Shown: positions 33,786 to 41,879 of the stretch, one piece after another
Position numbering within the stretch: the first letter of the stretch is position 1
Layout of the letters: each line of letters opens with the position of its first letter
The notes under the pieces: model-generated
The model's database searches: none
Told to the model about the DNA's origin: nothing
Seen by the model: the letters and a program-made list of their open reading frames with translations, nothing else
Translations under genes and position numbers: made by a program
Source of the DNA: JAFEDN01 sp963697455
GTDB lineage: Bacteria; Pseudomonadota; Gammaproteobacteria; Coxiellales; Coxiellaceae
DNA: 64,000 bases
Direction of reading: 5' to 3'
Assembly (NCBI GenBank): GCA_963697455.1
Contig: CAVOOI010000014.1
Coordinates: 1 to 64,000, forward strand

Positions 33786-34580
33786 ATGAAAAAAATATTA
33801 GTTTTGCTATTAGTTTGTTTAAGTGCGCTGGGTCTCACTGCGTGCAAACCCCAAAAAACCAATACTATCAAAGTAGGCACTATTGATGGGCCGGAAACCC
33901 AATTGATGGAAGCGGCGAAGCAGGTAGCGCAAAAAAAATATGGATTGAACATAGTGGTAGTCGCTTTTTCCGATTATAACACGCCCAATGCCGCGTTGAA
34001 TGATGGAAGTCTGGATGCGAATGCATTTCAAACCGTCCCATTTTTAGATGCGCAGTCAAAACAAAATAATTATCAATTCGCAGTGGCAGGTAAAACATTT
34101 ATTTATCCGGTAGGTATTTATTCGCAAAAAATTAAGGATATTTCTAAGGTCCCTGATAATGCGAAAGTGGCGATTCCCAGTGACCCGAGCAATGAAGCGC
34201 GCGCGTTGCTGCTATTGCAAAAAGCGCAGCTCATTACTTTAAAGCCCGGTGCGACGGTGAATGCAACTAAATTAGATATTGCGTCCAATCCAAAGCACTT
34301 GCAAATTTTAGAATTGGAAGCGCCACAATTGCCGCGTTCATTAGCGGATGTTGATTTAGCAGTGATTAATACCAACTTTGCGGTTGGCGCCGGATTGTCA
34401 CCCATTAAAGACGCTATTTTTCACGAAGACGCGAACTCGCCCTATGTGAATATTATTGTAGTGCGCGCTAAAGACGTCAATGATCCGCGAATCCAGCAGT
34501 TGGTGAATGCGTTTCATTCTGATGAAGTAAAGCAAGAAGCGAAGAAGCTGTTTGGCGACGGCGCAATTCCTGGGTTTTAA
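33786..34580 (+). CDS. metQ: Methionine-binding lipoprotein
   Basis: MetQ captures methionine in the periplasm and delivers it to MetNI. The 264-residue precursor has a lipoprotein signal with lipobox LTAC (Cys near residue 20). The mature NlpA-family domain contains KVGTIDGPETQLME, DYNTPNAALNDGSLDANAFQ in part, and IPSDPSNEARALLLL. It starts 11 bp after metI with TTGGAG and is followed by a G-rich hairpin repeat. Confidence 0.96.
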   Translation: MKKILVLLLVCLSALGLTACKPQKTNTIKVGTIDGPETQLMEAAKQVAQKKYGLNIVVVAFSDYNTPNAALNDGSLDANAFQTVPFLDAQSKQNNYQFAVAGKTFIYPVGIYSQKIKDISKVPDNAKVAIPSDPSNEARALLLLQKAQLITLKPGATVNATKLDIASNPKHLQILELEAPQLPRSLADVDLAVINTNFAVGAGLSPIKDAIFHEDANSPYVNIIVVRAKDVNDPRIQQLVNAFHSDEVKQEAKKLFGDGAIPGF

Positions 34581-34585
34581 AAGGT

Positions 34586-34634
34586 ACTATTCCCTCCCCT
34601 TTCCAAGGGGAGGGTTAGGGTGGGGATGGTTAAC
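34586..34634. repeat. G-rich hairpin repeat with quadruplex motif
   Basis: CCCTCCCCTTTCCAAGGGGA GGG forms a hairpin, followed by TTAGGGTGGGGATGGTTAAC. The G-run series GGGG-A-GGG-TTA-GGG-T-GGGG satisfies the canonical four-tract G-quadruplex rule. Related copies lie at 41191, 41275 (inverse), 42130, 42211 (inverse), 58077 and 58133 (inverse). After metQ it could act as a terminator. Confidence 0.8.
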
Positions 34635-34672
34635 TTAATGGTAGGGGGAAATCGGAGGGCGGGAATGACAGT

Positions 34673-35005
34673 TTAGCTTTCGTCTTCGTCGTCGGACAAA
34701 TCTTCTTTCAGAGGAATAGTTAAACGGCTTTGATCAACGCGCTCGCGCATTTCTTTCCCTGGTTTAAAATGCGGGGTGTACTTTGCGTTAGTGAAGACTC
34801 TTTCGCCGGTGCGAGGATTGTGGGCGCGCCGAGGCGGGCGATAGCGGGGAGCGAAACTGCCAAATCCACGAATTTCAATCCGGTCACCGTGACACAGGCT
34901 GTCGCTCATCCGGTCCAAAATATGGTTGACCGCTACTTCGATATCTTTGAGCATCAAAGTATTTTGGCGGCTAACGAGTTTTTGAATTAATTCTGACTTG
35001 ACCAT
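34673..35005 (-). CDS. ihfB: Integration host factor, beta subunit
   Basis: IhfB pairs with IhfA to bend DNA in replication, recombination and transcription. The 110-residue protein starts VKSELIQKL, has the helix body ILDRMSDSLCHGDRIEIRGFGSF and the arm PPRRAHNPRTGERV with the intercalating Pro in the R-N-P-x-T-G motif. The acidic tail (DLSDDEDES) is about 15 residues longer than in E. coli (94). It is monocistronic as far as can be seen. Confidence 0.95.
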   Translation of the reverse strand: MVKSELIQKLVSRQNTLMLKDIEVAVNHILDRMSDSLCHGDRIEIRGFGSFAPRYRPPRRAHNPRTGERVFTNAKYTPHFKPGKEMRERVDQSRLTIPLKEDLSDDEDES

Positions 35006-35082
35006 GGACGACTCCTGCTACAGACGGATTAGATTATTATCAGCTATTTTTTTAATAATTTCAAGAAGGTACTTGTGTCCCA

Positions 35083-35655
35083 TTATCGAGCATTGCTGGC
35101 TAACTTGGCCAAGGCTTGGGGATACAGTTTATGCTCTAAGGCATGAATTCGTTGTTCAAGGGTCGCGGCGGTATCGTCAGGTTCCACAGTGATGCTGGCT
35201 TGGCAGATGATCGGTCCAGAATCGACCTCCGCTGTTACATAATGAACAGTCACTCCGTGGATAGTATCGCGGGCGGTTAGTACTCGCTGATGCGTAGCCA
35301 GGCCAGGATATTTTGGCAGCAAGGATGGATGGATATTAATCATGCACTGAGAATAGTGTTCTACAAAATTTGCAGTTAGACGGCGCATAAAACCAGCTAG
35401 AACTACCAATTGCGGTGTGTAAGCATCAATTTGAACTCGCAACGCCGTCTCAAAAGCGGCCCGGTGAGAAAATTGGGTATGATCGATGATACGCGCAGGA
35501 ATTCCTGCTCGTTTAGCCCGTTCTAATCCGAAAGCACCCGCGCGGTTACTAATAACCGCTCGAATCTCCACGTCTAATCCCTGATGAATAGCATCAATGA
35601 TCGCCTGTAAGTTAGAGCCGTTGCCTGAAATCAATACTACAATAGCTAAGGTCAT
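35083..35655 (-). CDS. purN: Phosphoribosylglycinamide formyltransferase
   Basis: PurN transfers a formyl group from 10-formyl-THF to GAR in purine synthesis. The 190-residue protein has the ISGNGSNLQAIID nucleotide site at the N-terminus, the catalytic MINIHPSLLPKYPG with Asn and His, and HYVTAEVDSGPIICQ with the catalytic Asp. The start overlaps the purM stop by 4 bp (ATGA), so the pair is translationally coupled. Confidence 0.96.
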   Translation of the reverse strand: MTLAIVVLISGNGSNLQAIIDAIHQGLDVEIRAVISNRAGAFGLERAKRAGIPARIIDHTQFSHRAAFETALRVQIDAYTPQLVVLAGFMRRLTANFVEHYSQCMINIHPSLLPKYPGLATHQRVLTARDTIHGVTVHYVTAEVDSGPIICQASITVEPDDTAATLEQRIHALEHKLYPQALAKLASNAR

Positions 35656-36686
35656 GCTAATTGGACACTCGGACGATGCTCATCGCTTGATTCGATCTGT
35701 CCTATCACCCAAGCAGTTTCTCCAGTGGCCCTGAGAATATCGAGAGCGGCATCCGCATCACGCTTGCCGACGCTGATCACTAAACCTACTCCCATATTGA
35801 AAGTGCGATACATTTCGCTTACTTCCACATTGCCTTGAGTTTGCAGCCATTGGAAAATAGACGGCCATTTCCAGCTGGCCTGATTGATAACTGCCTTAGT
35901 GCTGGGCGGCAATACCCGGGGGATATTATCAATCAATCCGCCGCCAGTAATATGGGCTATTGAGTGCACTACTATAGATTTCTGCAAGGCTTTCAGGGCT
36001 GGGATATAAATACGGGTGGGGGTGATCAGGGTTTCTCCTAAAGTACTATCGCCAAAAGACAGGCTCAGAGGGGTTTGAGTTTTCTCTATAATATTGCGGA
36101 TCAGGGAATAACCATTAGAATGCGGCCCCGAGGAAGCGACAGCAATTAAGCTGTCACCGATTTGAACTTGACTGGCGTCAATGATGAGGTCTTTCTCTAC
36201 CACTCCAACACAGAACCCGGCTAAATCGTAGTCGTCTCCGTGATACATGCCTGGCATTTCAGCGGTTTCCCCGCCAATTAAGGCGGCGCCGGCGATTTCG
36301 CAGCCTTTGCTAATTCCGGTGATAATTTCTATAGCTTGAGCGGGATTTAAATGACCGGTGGCAAAGTAGTCGAGAAAAAACAGCGGCTCAGCGCCTAAAC
36401 AAGCCACATCATTGACGCACATAGCGACCAGATCGATGCCGATGGTATCATGCTTGCCCATTTCGACGGCCAGTTTGAGTTTAGTGCCTACCCCATCAGT
36501 ACCTGAGACTAAGATCGGTTGCCGGTAGCGGCTAGGAATTTCAAATAAAGCGCCAAAGTTGCCAATATTCCCAATGACTCCCGGACGCCGGGTGCGGGCA
36601 GCAAGTTTGCGGATATCAGTGACCAATTCATTGGCGCGTTCTACATCGACGCCCGCTTCTTTGTAGCTTGATGAAAACTTTCCCAT
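35652..36686 (-). CDS. purM: Phosphoribosylformylglycinamidine cyclo-ligase
   Basis: PurM closes the imidazole ring to form AIR using ATP. The 344-residue enzyme (E. coli: 345) shows SYKEAGVDVERANELV at the start, LVSGTDGVGTKLKLA, DLVAMCVNDVACLGAEPLFFLD in part, and GGETAEMPGMY. I start it at ATG 36686 after GGGTGG; a 21-codon upstream extension has no support. The order purM-purN with divergent DUF2066-hda is conserved among gammaproteobacteria. Confidence 0.96.
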   Translation of the reverse strand: MGKFSSSYKEAGVDVERANELVTDIRKLAARTRRPGVIGNIGNFGALFEIPSRYRQPILVSGTDGVGTKLKLAVEMGKHDTIGIDLVAMCVNDVACLGAEPLFFLDYFATGHLNPAQAIEIITGISKGCEIAGAALIGGETAEMPGMYHGDDYDLAGFCVGVVEKDLIIDASQVQIGDSLIAVASSGPHSNGYSLIRNIIEKTQTPLSLSFGDSTLGETLITPTRIYIPALKALQKSIVVHSIAHITGGGLIDNIPRVLPPSTKAVINQASWKWPSIFQWLQTQGNVEVSEMYRTFNMGVGLVISVGKRDADAALDILRATGETAWVIGQIESSDEHRPSVQLA

Positions 36687-36811
36687 AATGCCCACCCAAA
36701 TAAATATTAAAGAGCAACTATTGTAACAAAATTCCCTCCTCAGTCCCATCCCCGTAATTTAGGAATATCCCGGTATTTAAGCGCAGTGGTGATTTATGTT
36801 AGAATGGACAG

Positions 36812-37849
36812 ATGGGTCGAATATTATATGGAATCTTATGCGGGTTGTTCCTTTCTGTTAGGGTGCTGACAGTTTACGCCGCAACCTTACCCGCAGGATT
36901 GAATTCCGCCACTGTTCCGGTTACTAGCCAGTCACCCGCCGACTTGCATCCGGCTTTAGTCAATGCCTTTTCCCAAGTCTTGATAAAAATTAGTGGAAAT
37001 TCCCGCATTATCACCTTGCCCGGCATCCAGCAACAATTACCAGAAGCCGAAAGATTTGCGCAAAAATACCGTTACATAGGCACAAATCTCCAGGTGGCTT
37101 TTGACGAACATGCATTAATTACGCTGTTGGCTGAGGCTCAGCAGCCAATCTGGTTATCGGCGCGTCCGGCTACTTTAATTTGGTTATCCGTGAGCGGCAA
37201 AACGCCAGTCGTTCCAGTAGAGAATAACCCGGACCCTACGCCTGCTTTATTACAAAACGCCGCTGATTCTCGCGCCGTCCCCATCGTGTTTCCGAAAATG
37301 GATAGCAGTGATCAGGCTGATTGGCAAGCTAAACTCGGGGGCGCCGCTGTCAACCAAGCTGGATTAGAAAAAATCGGCGCGCGTTACCAACTGCCTGCGG
37401 TTTTATATGGTGAATTGAATCAAGCTGCTGATCAATCTTGGACGGCTGACTGGTTCTTAGTCTGGCGCGGGCAAACTTGGCAGTGGCGCGACAGTCAGCC
37501 GCAATCCGCTACAGTTCTGCAGGGAGCAATCGATAAGCTGGCTGATTTAATGGGTAGTGAATTAGCGGTCAGTTTAGATCAGCAGGACGCCAACAATCTT
37601 TGGCTCGCAGTTTTGGGGGTTGAGAATTTAACTGAGTATAGCGCAATGTTAAATGAACTAAAGCGATGCCCGCCGGTCTTAGGAGTTGCCGTCCAGGACG
37701 TCGGTAGCCATGGCGTGTTATTGCAAGTGACCACCATTGGCCAAGGCGCAGACGCTCTGCAAAGCGCGTTGGCGAATAATCCACACTTTGCACCGTTGAG
37801 TACCGCTACGGCTGACAGCCAGGCCCTTCATTATCAATGGAAATCATAA
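36812..37849 (+). CDS. DUF2066 protein, exported
   Basis: A 345-residue protein with an N-terminal signal peptide (LYGILCGLFLSVRVL, likely cut after VYA near residue 23). The domain starts around residue 30 (VPVTSQSPADLHPALVNAF) and includes SQVLIKISGN and RFAQKYRYIG, characteristic of the DUF2066 family. Its function is unknown. It is regularly encoded between purM and hda in gammaproteobacteria, as here; hda follows 21 bp downstream. Confidence 0.85.
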   Translation: MGRILYGILCGLFLSVRVLTVYAATLPAGLNSATVPVTSQSPADLHPALVNAFSQVLIKISGNSRIITLPGIQQQLPEAERFAQKYRYIGTNLQVAFDEHALITLLAEAQQPIWLSARPATLIWLSVSGKTPVVPVENNPDPTPALLQNAADSRAVPIVFPKMDSSDQADWQAKLGGAAVNQAGLEKIGARYQLPAVLYGELNQAADQSWTADWFLVWRGQTWQWRDSQPQSATVLQGAIDKLADLMGSELAVSLDQQDANNLWLAVLGVENLTEYSAMLNELKRCPPVLGVAVQDVGSHGVLLQVTTIGQGADALQSALANNPHFAPLSTATADSQALHYQWKS

Positions 37850-37870
37850 TGCACCAGGGAGTCCTGTAGT

Positions 37871-38599
37871 ATGCAAGCCCGGCAGCTCGCCCTTGGGTTA
37901 GTTTTACGCGATGACGCCACCTTTGGTAATTTTTATCCTGGAGATAATGTGCTGGTATTCAGCCACTTACAGAAATTTGCCGCTTTAGGTGGAGAACCAT
38001 TTGTTTATCTTTGGGGAGCGCCGGGTGCTGGCCGTACCCACTTGCTCCAGGCTTGTTGCCATGCTGTCGAACCCGGTCAGGGAATTTATCTGGATTTAGC
38101 GGAGCCGGCATTACAGCCCGCAGTTTTAGAAGATATGGAATACTTTTCGCTCATTTGTTTGGATAATGTGGATGCGGTGATTGGCCGTCAGGATTGGGAA
38201 ATGGCATTATTTAATTTTTACAATCGCTCTCGTGAACGAGAAGCGCATTTACTGATTGCGGGCAAGGCCCCCCCAGCGCAATTACCCTGTGGATTAGCAG
38301 ATTTATGTTCACGCTTGAGCTGGGGTTTAGTGTTAAATCTGCTGCCGTTAACGGATGATCAAAAATTAAGCGCCTTGCAAATGCGGGCTAGGCATCGAGG
38401 CTTGAAATTATCTGCAGAGGTAGGCGGCTTTTTAATGCGCCATTATTCTCGCGATACGAATGATTTATTTTTAGCCTTGGAAACGTTAGATTGTGAAGCG
38501 TTGAGCGCGAAACGACGTCTGACTATACCTTTTGTGAAACAGGTATTAGACTGGCCGCGTTCAACTTTGCTATTGTCAAAACTCCCGATGATAAAGTAG
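37871..38599 (+). CDS. hda: DnaA inactivator Hda
   Basis: Hda stimulates ATP hydrolysis by DnaA together with the replisome clamp (RIDA), preventing re-initiation. The 242-residue protein is a DnaA-like AAA+ domain: QLALGLVLRDDATFGNFYPG with the clamp-binding N-terminal QLALG/L pattern, Walker A variant GAPGAGRTHLLQ, LICLDNVDAVIG (Walker B region), and arginine-finger region GLADLCSRLSWG. It has no DnaA DNA-binding domain, as expected. AGGGAG precedes the ATG. Confidence 0.93.
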   Translation: MQARQLALGLVLRDDATFGNFYPGDNVLVFSHLQKFAALGGEPFVYLWGAPGAGRTHLLQACCHAVEPGQGIYLDLAEPALQPAVLEDMEYFSLICLDNVDAVIGRQDWEMALFNFYNRSREREAHLLIAGKAPPAQLPCGLADLCSRLSWGLVLNLLPLTDDQKLSALQMRARHRGLKLSAEVGGFLMRHYSRDTNDLFLALETLDCEALSAKRRLTIPFVKQVLDWPRSTLLLSKLPMIK

Positions 38600-38676
38600 A
38601 ATAGGTCTAAATTTTTACAAAAACTGTACTATATTTAACATCAGATGGTGATTCATTGGGAGAAATGGAGGTCAAA

Positions 38677-39243
38677 ATGAATAATTTATCTAAGATAAGT
38701 CTTGCTATAATACTGGGCGCAATGTCTGCTCCGGTATACTGTAGCTCGCTCGGTTCTATGGGCAACAATAACGATAGTAATATTAACTCCGGATTTGTCT
38801 GGCAGGATCAATATAACGACCCGTTATTAATGCCGAAAAGTGTTAAAGCTAATCACACCGGCGTATTTGTATTTAGTCCACGCGCTCGTCAATGGGCGGC
38901 CTACGATACTGCGGGCCAATTAATCGGCTATGGCCGGGCAAATGGCGGCGGTAGTTTTTGCGCGGAACTGAACGAACCGTGTTTGACTGAAGGCGGCAAG
39001 TTCCAGGTTTTTCGCAAGGGTGACAGTTCCTGTTATTCTAGAACTTTCCCGCTGGATAAAGGGGGTGGGGCGGCAATGCCGTACTGCATGTTCTTCAATG
39101 GGGGAAGCGCAATTCATGGATCAGCCCAGCTTTCGCTGATGAATTCCAGTCATGGCTGTATTCGTGTAACCACGCCGTCTGCGCAATGGTTGTCTGACAA
39201 TTTTATAAAAATTGGGACTCGGGTACTGGTGACTTCATACTAG
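38677..39243 (+). CDS. L,D-transpeptidase (YkuD domain), exported
   Basis: A 188-residue exported enzyme with a signal peptide ending near VYC-SS (residue 23). The YkuD catalytic motif is present: IHGSAQ, then SSHGCIRV with the nucleophilic Cys. Such enzymes make 3-3 crosslinks in peptidoglycan or attach proteins to it. Legionellales walls are known to use L,D-crosslinks. ATG 38677 follows GGAGG; a TTG seven codons upstream overlaps that site and is unlikely. A 9-bp stem-loop follows the stop. Confidence 0.88.
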   Translation: MNNLSKISLAIILGAMSAPVYCSSLGSMGNNNDSNINSGFVWQDQYNDPLLMPKSVKANHTGVFVFSPRARQWAAYDTAGQLIGYGRANGGGSFCAELNEPCLTEGGKFQVFRKGDSSCYSRTFPLDKGGGAAMPYCMFFNGGSAIHGSAQLSLMNSSHGCIRVTTPSAQWLSDNFIKIGTRVLVTSY

Positions 39244-39250
39244 AGGTGAA

Positions 39251-39286
39251 TTCCCGGGTCTTTGCAGAGAGCAAACAACCCGGGAA
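39251..39286 (+). terminator. Stem-loop after the L,D-transpeptidase gene
   Basis: TTCCCGGGT (39251-39259) pairs with ACCCGGGAA (39278-39286) across an 18-nt loop, right after the stop codon. No U-tract follows, so termination is only suggested. Confidence 0.5.
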
Positions 39287-39305
39287 CTGCGAGCCTGACA
39301 TTAAA

Positions 39306-39485
39306 TTATGAGAGGCCTCGAGGAGCTGGGGCAGGATTGAATTCAGATCTACTGAATAATTCGACCTTTAAGTCATTCAGATTTTGTAAAAATTGGTCAC
39401 GAGTTTTCCCTTCTGCTATTTTGGCGTAAACTTTTGATCTGTCTTTCGCGCCAAATACAGAAAATTCATTGATGGTTTTTTGCAT
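39306..39485 (-). CDS. Small hypothetical protein, 59 residues
   Basis: ATG 39485 is preceded by a very good Shine-Dalgarno, GGGAGAGG, 5 nt upstream. The product reads MQKTINEFSVFGAKDRSKVY, continues KIAEGKTRDQFLQNLNDLKV and ends PAPAPRGLS. It is soluble and helix-prone, and shows no family I recognise. It could be a small regulatory or secreted protein. The remaining 39486-39680 DNA is AT-rich and holds nothing else I can support. Confidence 0.6.
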   Translation of the reverse strand: MQKTINEFSVFGAKDRSKVYAKIAEGKTRDQFLQNLNDLKVELFSRSEFNPAPAPRGLS

Positions 39486-39681
39486 TATTCCTCTCCCGTT
39501 TCAGTTAAAATCCAATGACTCTTATGATACATCTTAAAGATTAAGATAATCTTAAATCAATGGCTTAACTCGATAATTTTCAAAAATAATGAGCCTAGTA
39601 TAGTAACTAATTGATTATATGTCAATAGGTGCTAGAACTACCTTGTAAATAACCTAGAGAGGAGCCCAGGGAAAGTAAAAT

Positions 39682-39759
39682 CACATTTTAGGTTCCTAAA
39701 ACGTGATAAATATCACGAAATACGAACCTAAAATGTGGGAAATATCACGTTTTCCGAAC
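39682..39759. promoter_or_regulatory. Operator-like palindrome array before the DUF4143 ATPase
   Basis: CGTGATAAATATCACG (39702-39717) is a perfect 16-bp palindrome of the form GTGA-N6-TCAC. It is flanked by a 14-bp inverted pair CACATTTTAGGTTC (39682-39695) / GAACCTAAAATGTG (39724-39737). A third TATCACG half-site, within ATATCACGTTTTCCGAAC (39742-39759), mirrors the left GTTCCTAAAACGTGATA at 15 of 17 positions. The spacing resembles a CRP/FNR-type site, but the outer bases differ from the CRP consensus. The ATPase begins 44 bp downstream. Confidence 0.7.
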
Positions 39760-39802
39760 ATAATCTTGATTTTTCCGGGAGCAGAGAATAATATATCACT
39801 CT

Positions 39803-41116
39803 ATGGAGCGAGACATTTATCAAGATTTATTATCCTGGAAATCTCAGCCTAACCGTAAGCCTTTGATTTTACAAGGGGCAAGGCAGGTCGGGAAAACTTA
39901 CATCCTTAAACAATTCGGCAAACAGGAATTTGCCAAGTGCTTATATATTAATTTTGAGAAAATGAGCAAGGTCTCATCGCTGTTTACTGAAGATCTACAA
40001 CCCCGAGAGCTTCTTAAAAAGTTAGCTCTTTACTTTGATACCTCCATTGAGGCCGAAACTACTCTGATCATTTTCGATGAAGTTCAAGAGTCCCCGGCTG
40101 CCTTGAACAGCTTAAAATATTTCTATGAAGACATTCCTCAGTACCCTATTATTGCCGCCGGCTCTTTGCTGGGTATCAAGCTAGCGCATACTCATGGTTT
40201 TCCCGTAGGCAAGGTGACGTTTCAACATTTATATCCATTATCGTTCATGGAATTTTTGCGGGCCATAGGCAAAGCTAAATGGGCTGAAATGCTGAGTAGT
40301 ATCCAATTATCCGCTCCTATCGAAGATTTATTTCACTCCGAATTGATTGAATTATTAAAAACATATTTTTTTGTAGGCGGCATGCCGGAAGCCGTTTACC
40401 AGTATTCTCAAACTCAAGATCACGCATTAATCCAACAAATACAGGCGGATATATTGCGCGCTTATGAGTTAGATTTTGCCAAGCATGCTCCGGCGGCAGA
40501 AATCATCAAAATTTCTACAGTATGGGATGCGGTACCCGGACAATTAGCTAAAGAAAATAAAAAATTTATATATTCCGCACTAAAAGCCAGCGCTCGGGGG
40601 CGTGAATACGAAAATGCGCTGCGTTGGCTGATTGATGCGGATTTAATTTTAAATTGCACCCAGGTTGCCACTCCACAGTTACCTTTGCGACACTATTTTG
40701 ATCACCAAGCCTTTAAGACTTATTTATTAGATGTCGGTTTGCTAGGCAGTATGAATCATATAGCCCCGAAAATGCTATTAGAAAAGGAACAGTTATTTAA
40801 AGAGTTTTCCGGTGCGTTAACAGAAAACTATGTTGCGCAAACATTAACGTCCGTGCTTAAAAGACCCTTATATTATTGGAAAAGCGAAGGAAAAGCCGAA
40901 ATTGATTTTTTAATTGAAGTAGAAAATCAAATCTTTCCTCTCGAAGTCAAAGCAGGTATCTCGCGCCGCAAGAAAAGCTTACAAGTATATGCTGATAAAT
41001 TTCAGCCAGCACAGATGATCAGAGCATCGTTGCTTAATTTGCTCAAAAACGGCGAAATTCTCAATATCCCGTTATATGCATTGGAACAATTGCCCCGATT
41101 ATTGAAACTGCAATAG
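39803..41116 (+). CDS. AAA ATPase with DUF4143 domain (copy 1)
   Basis: A 437-residue ATP-binding protein. The P-loop GARQVGKT is at residues 25-32, Walker B LIIFDEVQES near residue 91-100, and sensor-like PIIAAGSLLG follows. The C-terminal DUF4143 domain (about residues 200-400) ends with a nuclease-like trio, AEIDFLIEVE...FPLEVKAG, that resembles a PD-(D/E)XK core. Such ATPases are common, often in many copies per genome, and their roles are poorly known; links to toxin-antitoxin-like behaviour or DNA transactions have been suggested. It is monocistronic with its own operator-like array, and shares only the general architecture with the copy at 50275. Confidence 0.85.
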   Translation: MERDIYQDLLSWKSQPNRKPLILQGARQVGKTYILKQFGKQEFAKCLYINFEKMSKVSSLFTEDLQPRELLKKLALYFDTSIEAETTLIIFDEVQESPAALNSLKYFYEDIPQYPIIAAGSLLGIKLAHTHGFPVGKVTFQHLYPLSFMEFLRAIGKAKWAEMLSSIQLSAPIEDLFHSELIELLKTYFFVGGMPEAVYQYSQTQDHALIQQIQADILRAYELDFAKHAPAAEIIKISTVWDAVPGQLAKENKKFIYSALKASARGREYENALRWLIDADLILNCTQVATPQLPLRHYFDHQAFKTYLLDVGLLGSMNHIAPKMLLEKEQLFKEFSGALTENYVAQTLTSVLKRPLYYWKSEGKAEIDFLIEVENQIFPLEVKAGISRRKKSLQVYADKFQPAQMIRASLLNLLKNGEILNIPLYALEQLPRLLKLQ

Positions 41117-41160
41117 CTGCGCACAGCATGACACCTCAAGTGGATTATGGGTATAATGTG

Positions 41161-41336
41161 CAATGGCACTAGGTTAAGGAAAAACACATATTATTCCCTC
41201 CCCCTTCAAGGGGGAGGGTTAGGGTGGGGGTGGTTAAAAATAAGAAAAAACCAATAAAAAACATATCATTGATTACCCCCATCCTAACCTTCCCCCTGAA
41301 GGGGGAAGGAACAATACGCTTAACTTAGTGCCATTG
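41161..41336. mobile_element. MITE-like element with 10-bp target duplication
   Basis: The ends CAATGGCACTAGGTTAAG and, inverted, CAATGGCACTAAGTTAAG form 18-bp terminal repeats with one mismatch. The element is bounded by GTATAATGTG (41151-41160) and GTATAATGCG (41337-41346), a 10-bp target duplication with one difference. Inside are two opposed G-rich hairpin repeats. It carries no gene. The duplicated sequence contains TATAAT, so insertion seems to have hit the -10 of the yajQ promoter. Terminal sequence and 10-bp duplication resemble those of the ISAs1-type element at 51721. Confidence 0.75.
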
Positions 41337-41375
41337 GTATAATGCGCGCTTAATCGTTTTATTTGAGGAGAAAAT

Positions 41376-41858
41376 ATGCCCAGTTTTGATGTCGTCTGTG
41401 AGTTAGACTTACATGAGCTTGGCAACGCCATTGACCAGGCAAATCGGGAAATTGGCACGCGTTTTGACTTTAAAGGAGTTGACGCAGGTTTTAGCCAGGC
41501 TGGTAACAATATTAGCTTGCATGCTGAAAATGAATTTCAGTTGAATCAAATGATGGATATTTTAAAGAAAAAATTGGTAAAACGTAACGTCCATCTAAAC
41601 CACATGAAACCGGAAATTCCTGTTATTGGCGCTAGTTCAGCGGAACAAGAAGTGATCATGCAAAAAGGAATTAGTAGCGAAATAGCCAAAAAGATAGTGA
41701 AGTTCCTGAAAGAAAGTAAGCTCAAAGTTCAGGGCTCGATTCTCGGCGAACAAGTCCGGGTAACCGGCGCCAAAAAAGACGATTTACAAGCCGCCATCGC
41801 GCAATTACGCAACCAAGATTTCGATCTCCCTCTGCAATTTAACAATTTCCGCGATTAA
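41376..41858 (+). CDS. yajQ: YajQ family nucleotide-binding protein
   Basis: A 160-residue protein of the YajQ (DUF520) family of two ferredoxin-like domains; homologues bind cyclic di-GMP, and others bind RNA or act with phage factors. It has the family start PSFDVVCELDLHEL, TRFDFKGV, KGISSEIAKKIVKFLKESKLKVQ in part, and the C-terminal DDLQAAIAQLR and DLPLQFNNFRD. Length is typical. GAGGAG precedes the ATG, and the remaining TATAAT right of the upstream MITE may still drive it. Confidence 0.94.
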   Translation: MPSFDVVCELDLHELGNAIDQANREIGTRFDFKGVDAGFSQAGNNISLHAENEFQLNQMMDILKKKLVKRNVHLNHMKPEIPVIGASSAEQEVIMQKGISSEIAKKIVKFLKESKLKVQGSILGEQVRVTGAKKDDLQAAIAQLRNQDFDLPLQFNNFRD

Positions 41859-41879
41859 TTCTACCCTCAGCCAATCCTC

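Noticed and set aside
39702..39717. Calling the palindrome a CRP site
   Set aside because: GTGA-N6-TCAC fits the core, but the flanking bases are C and G rather than T and A, and the surrounding extra half-sites argue for a dedicated operator.
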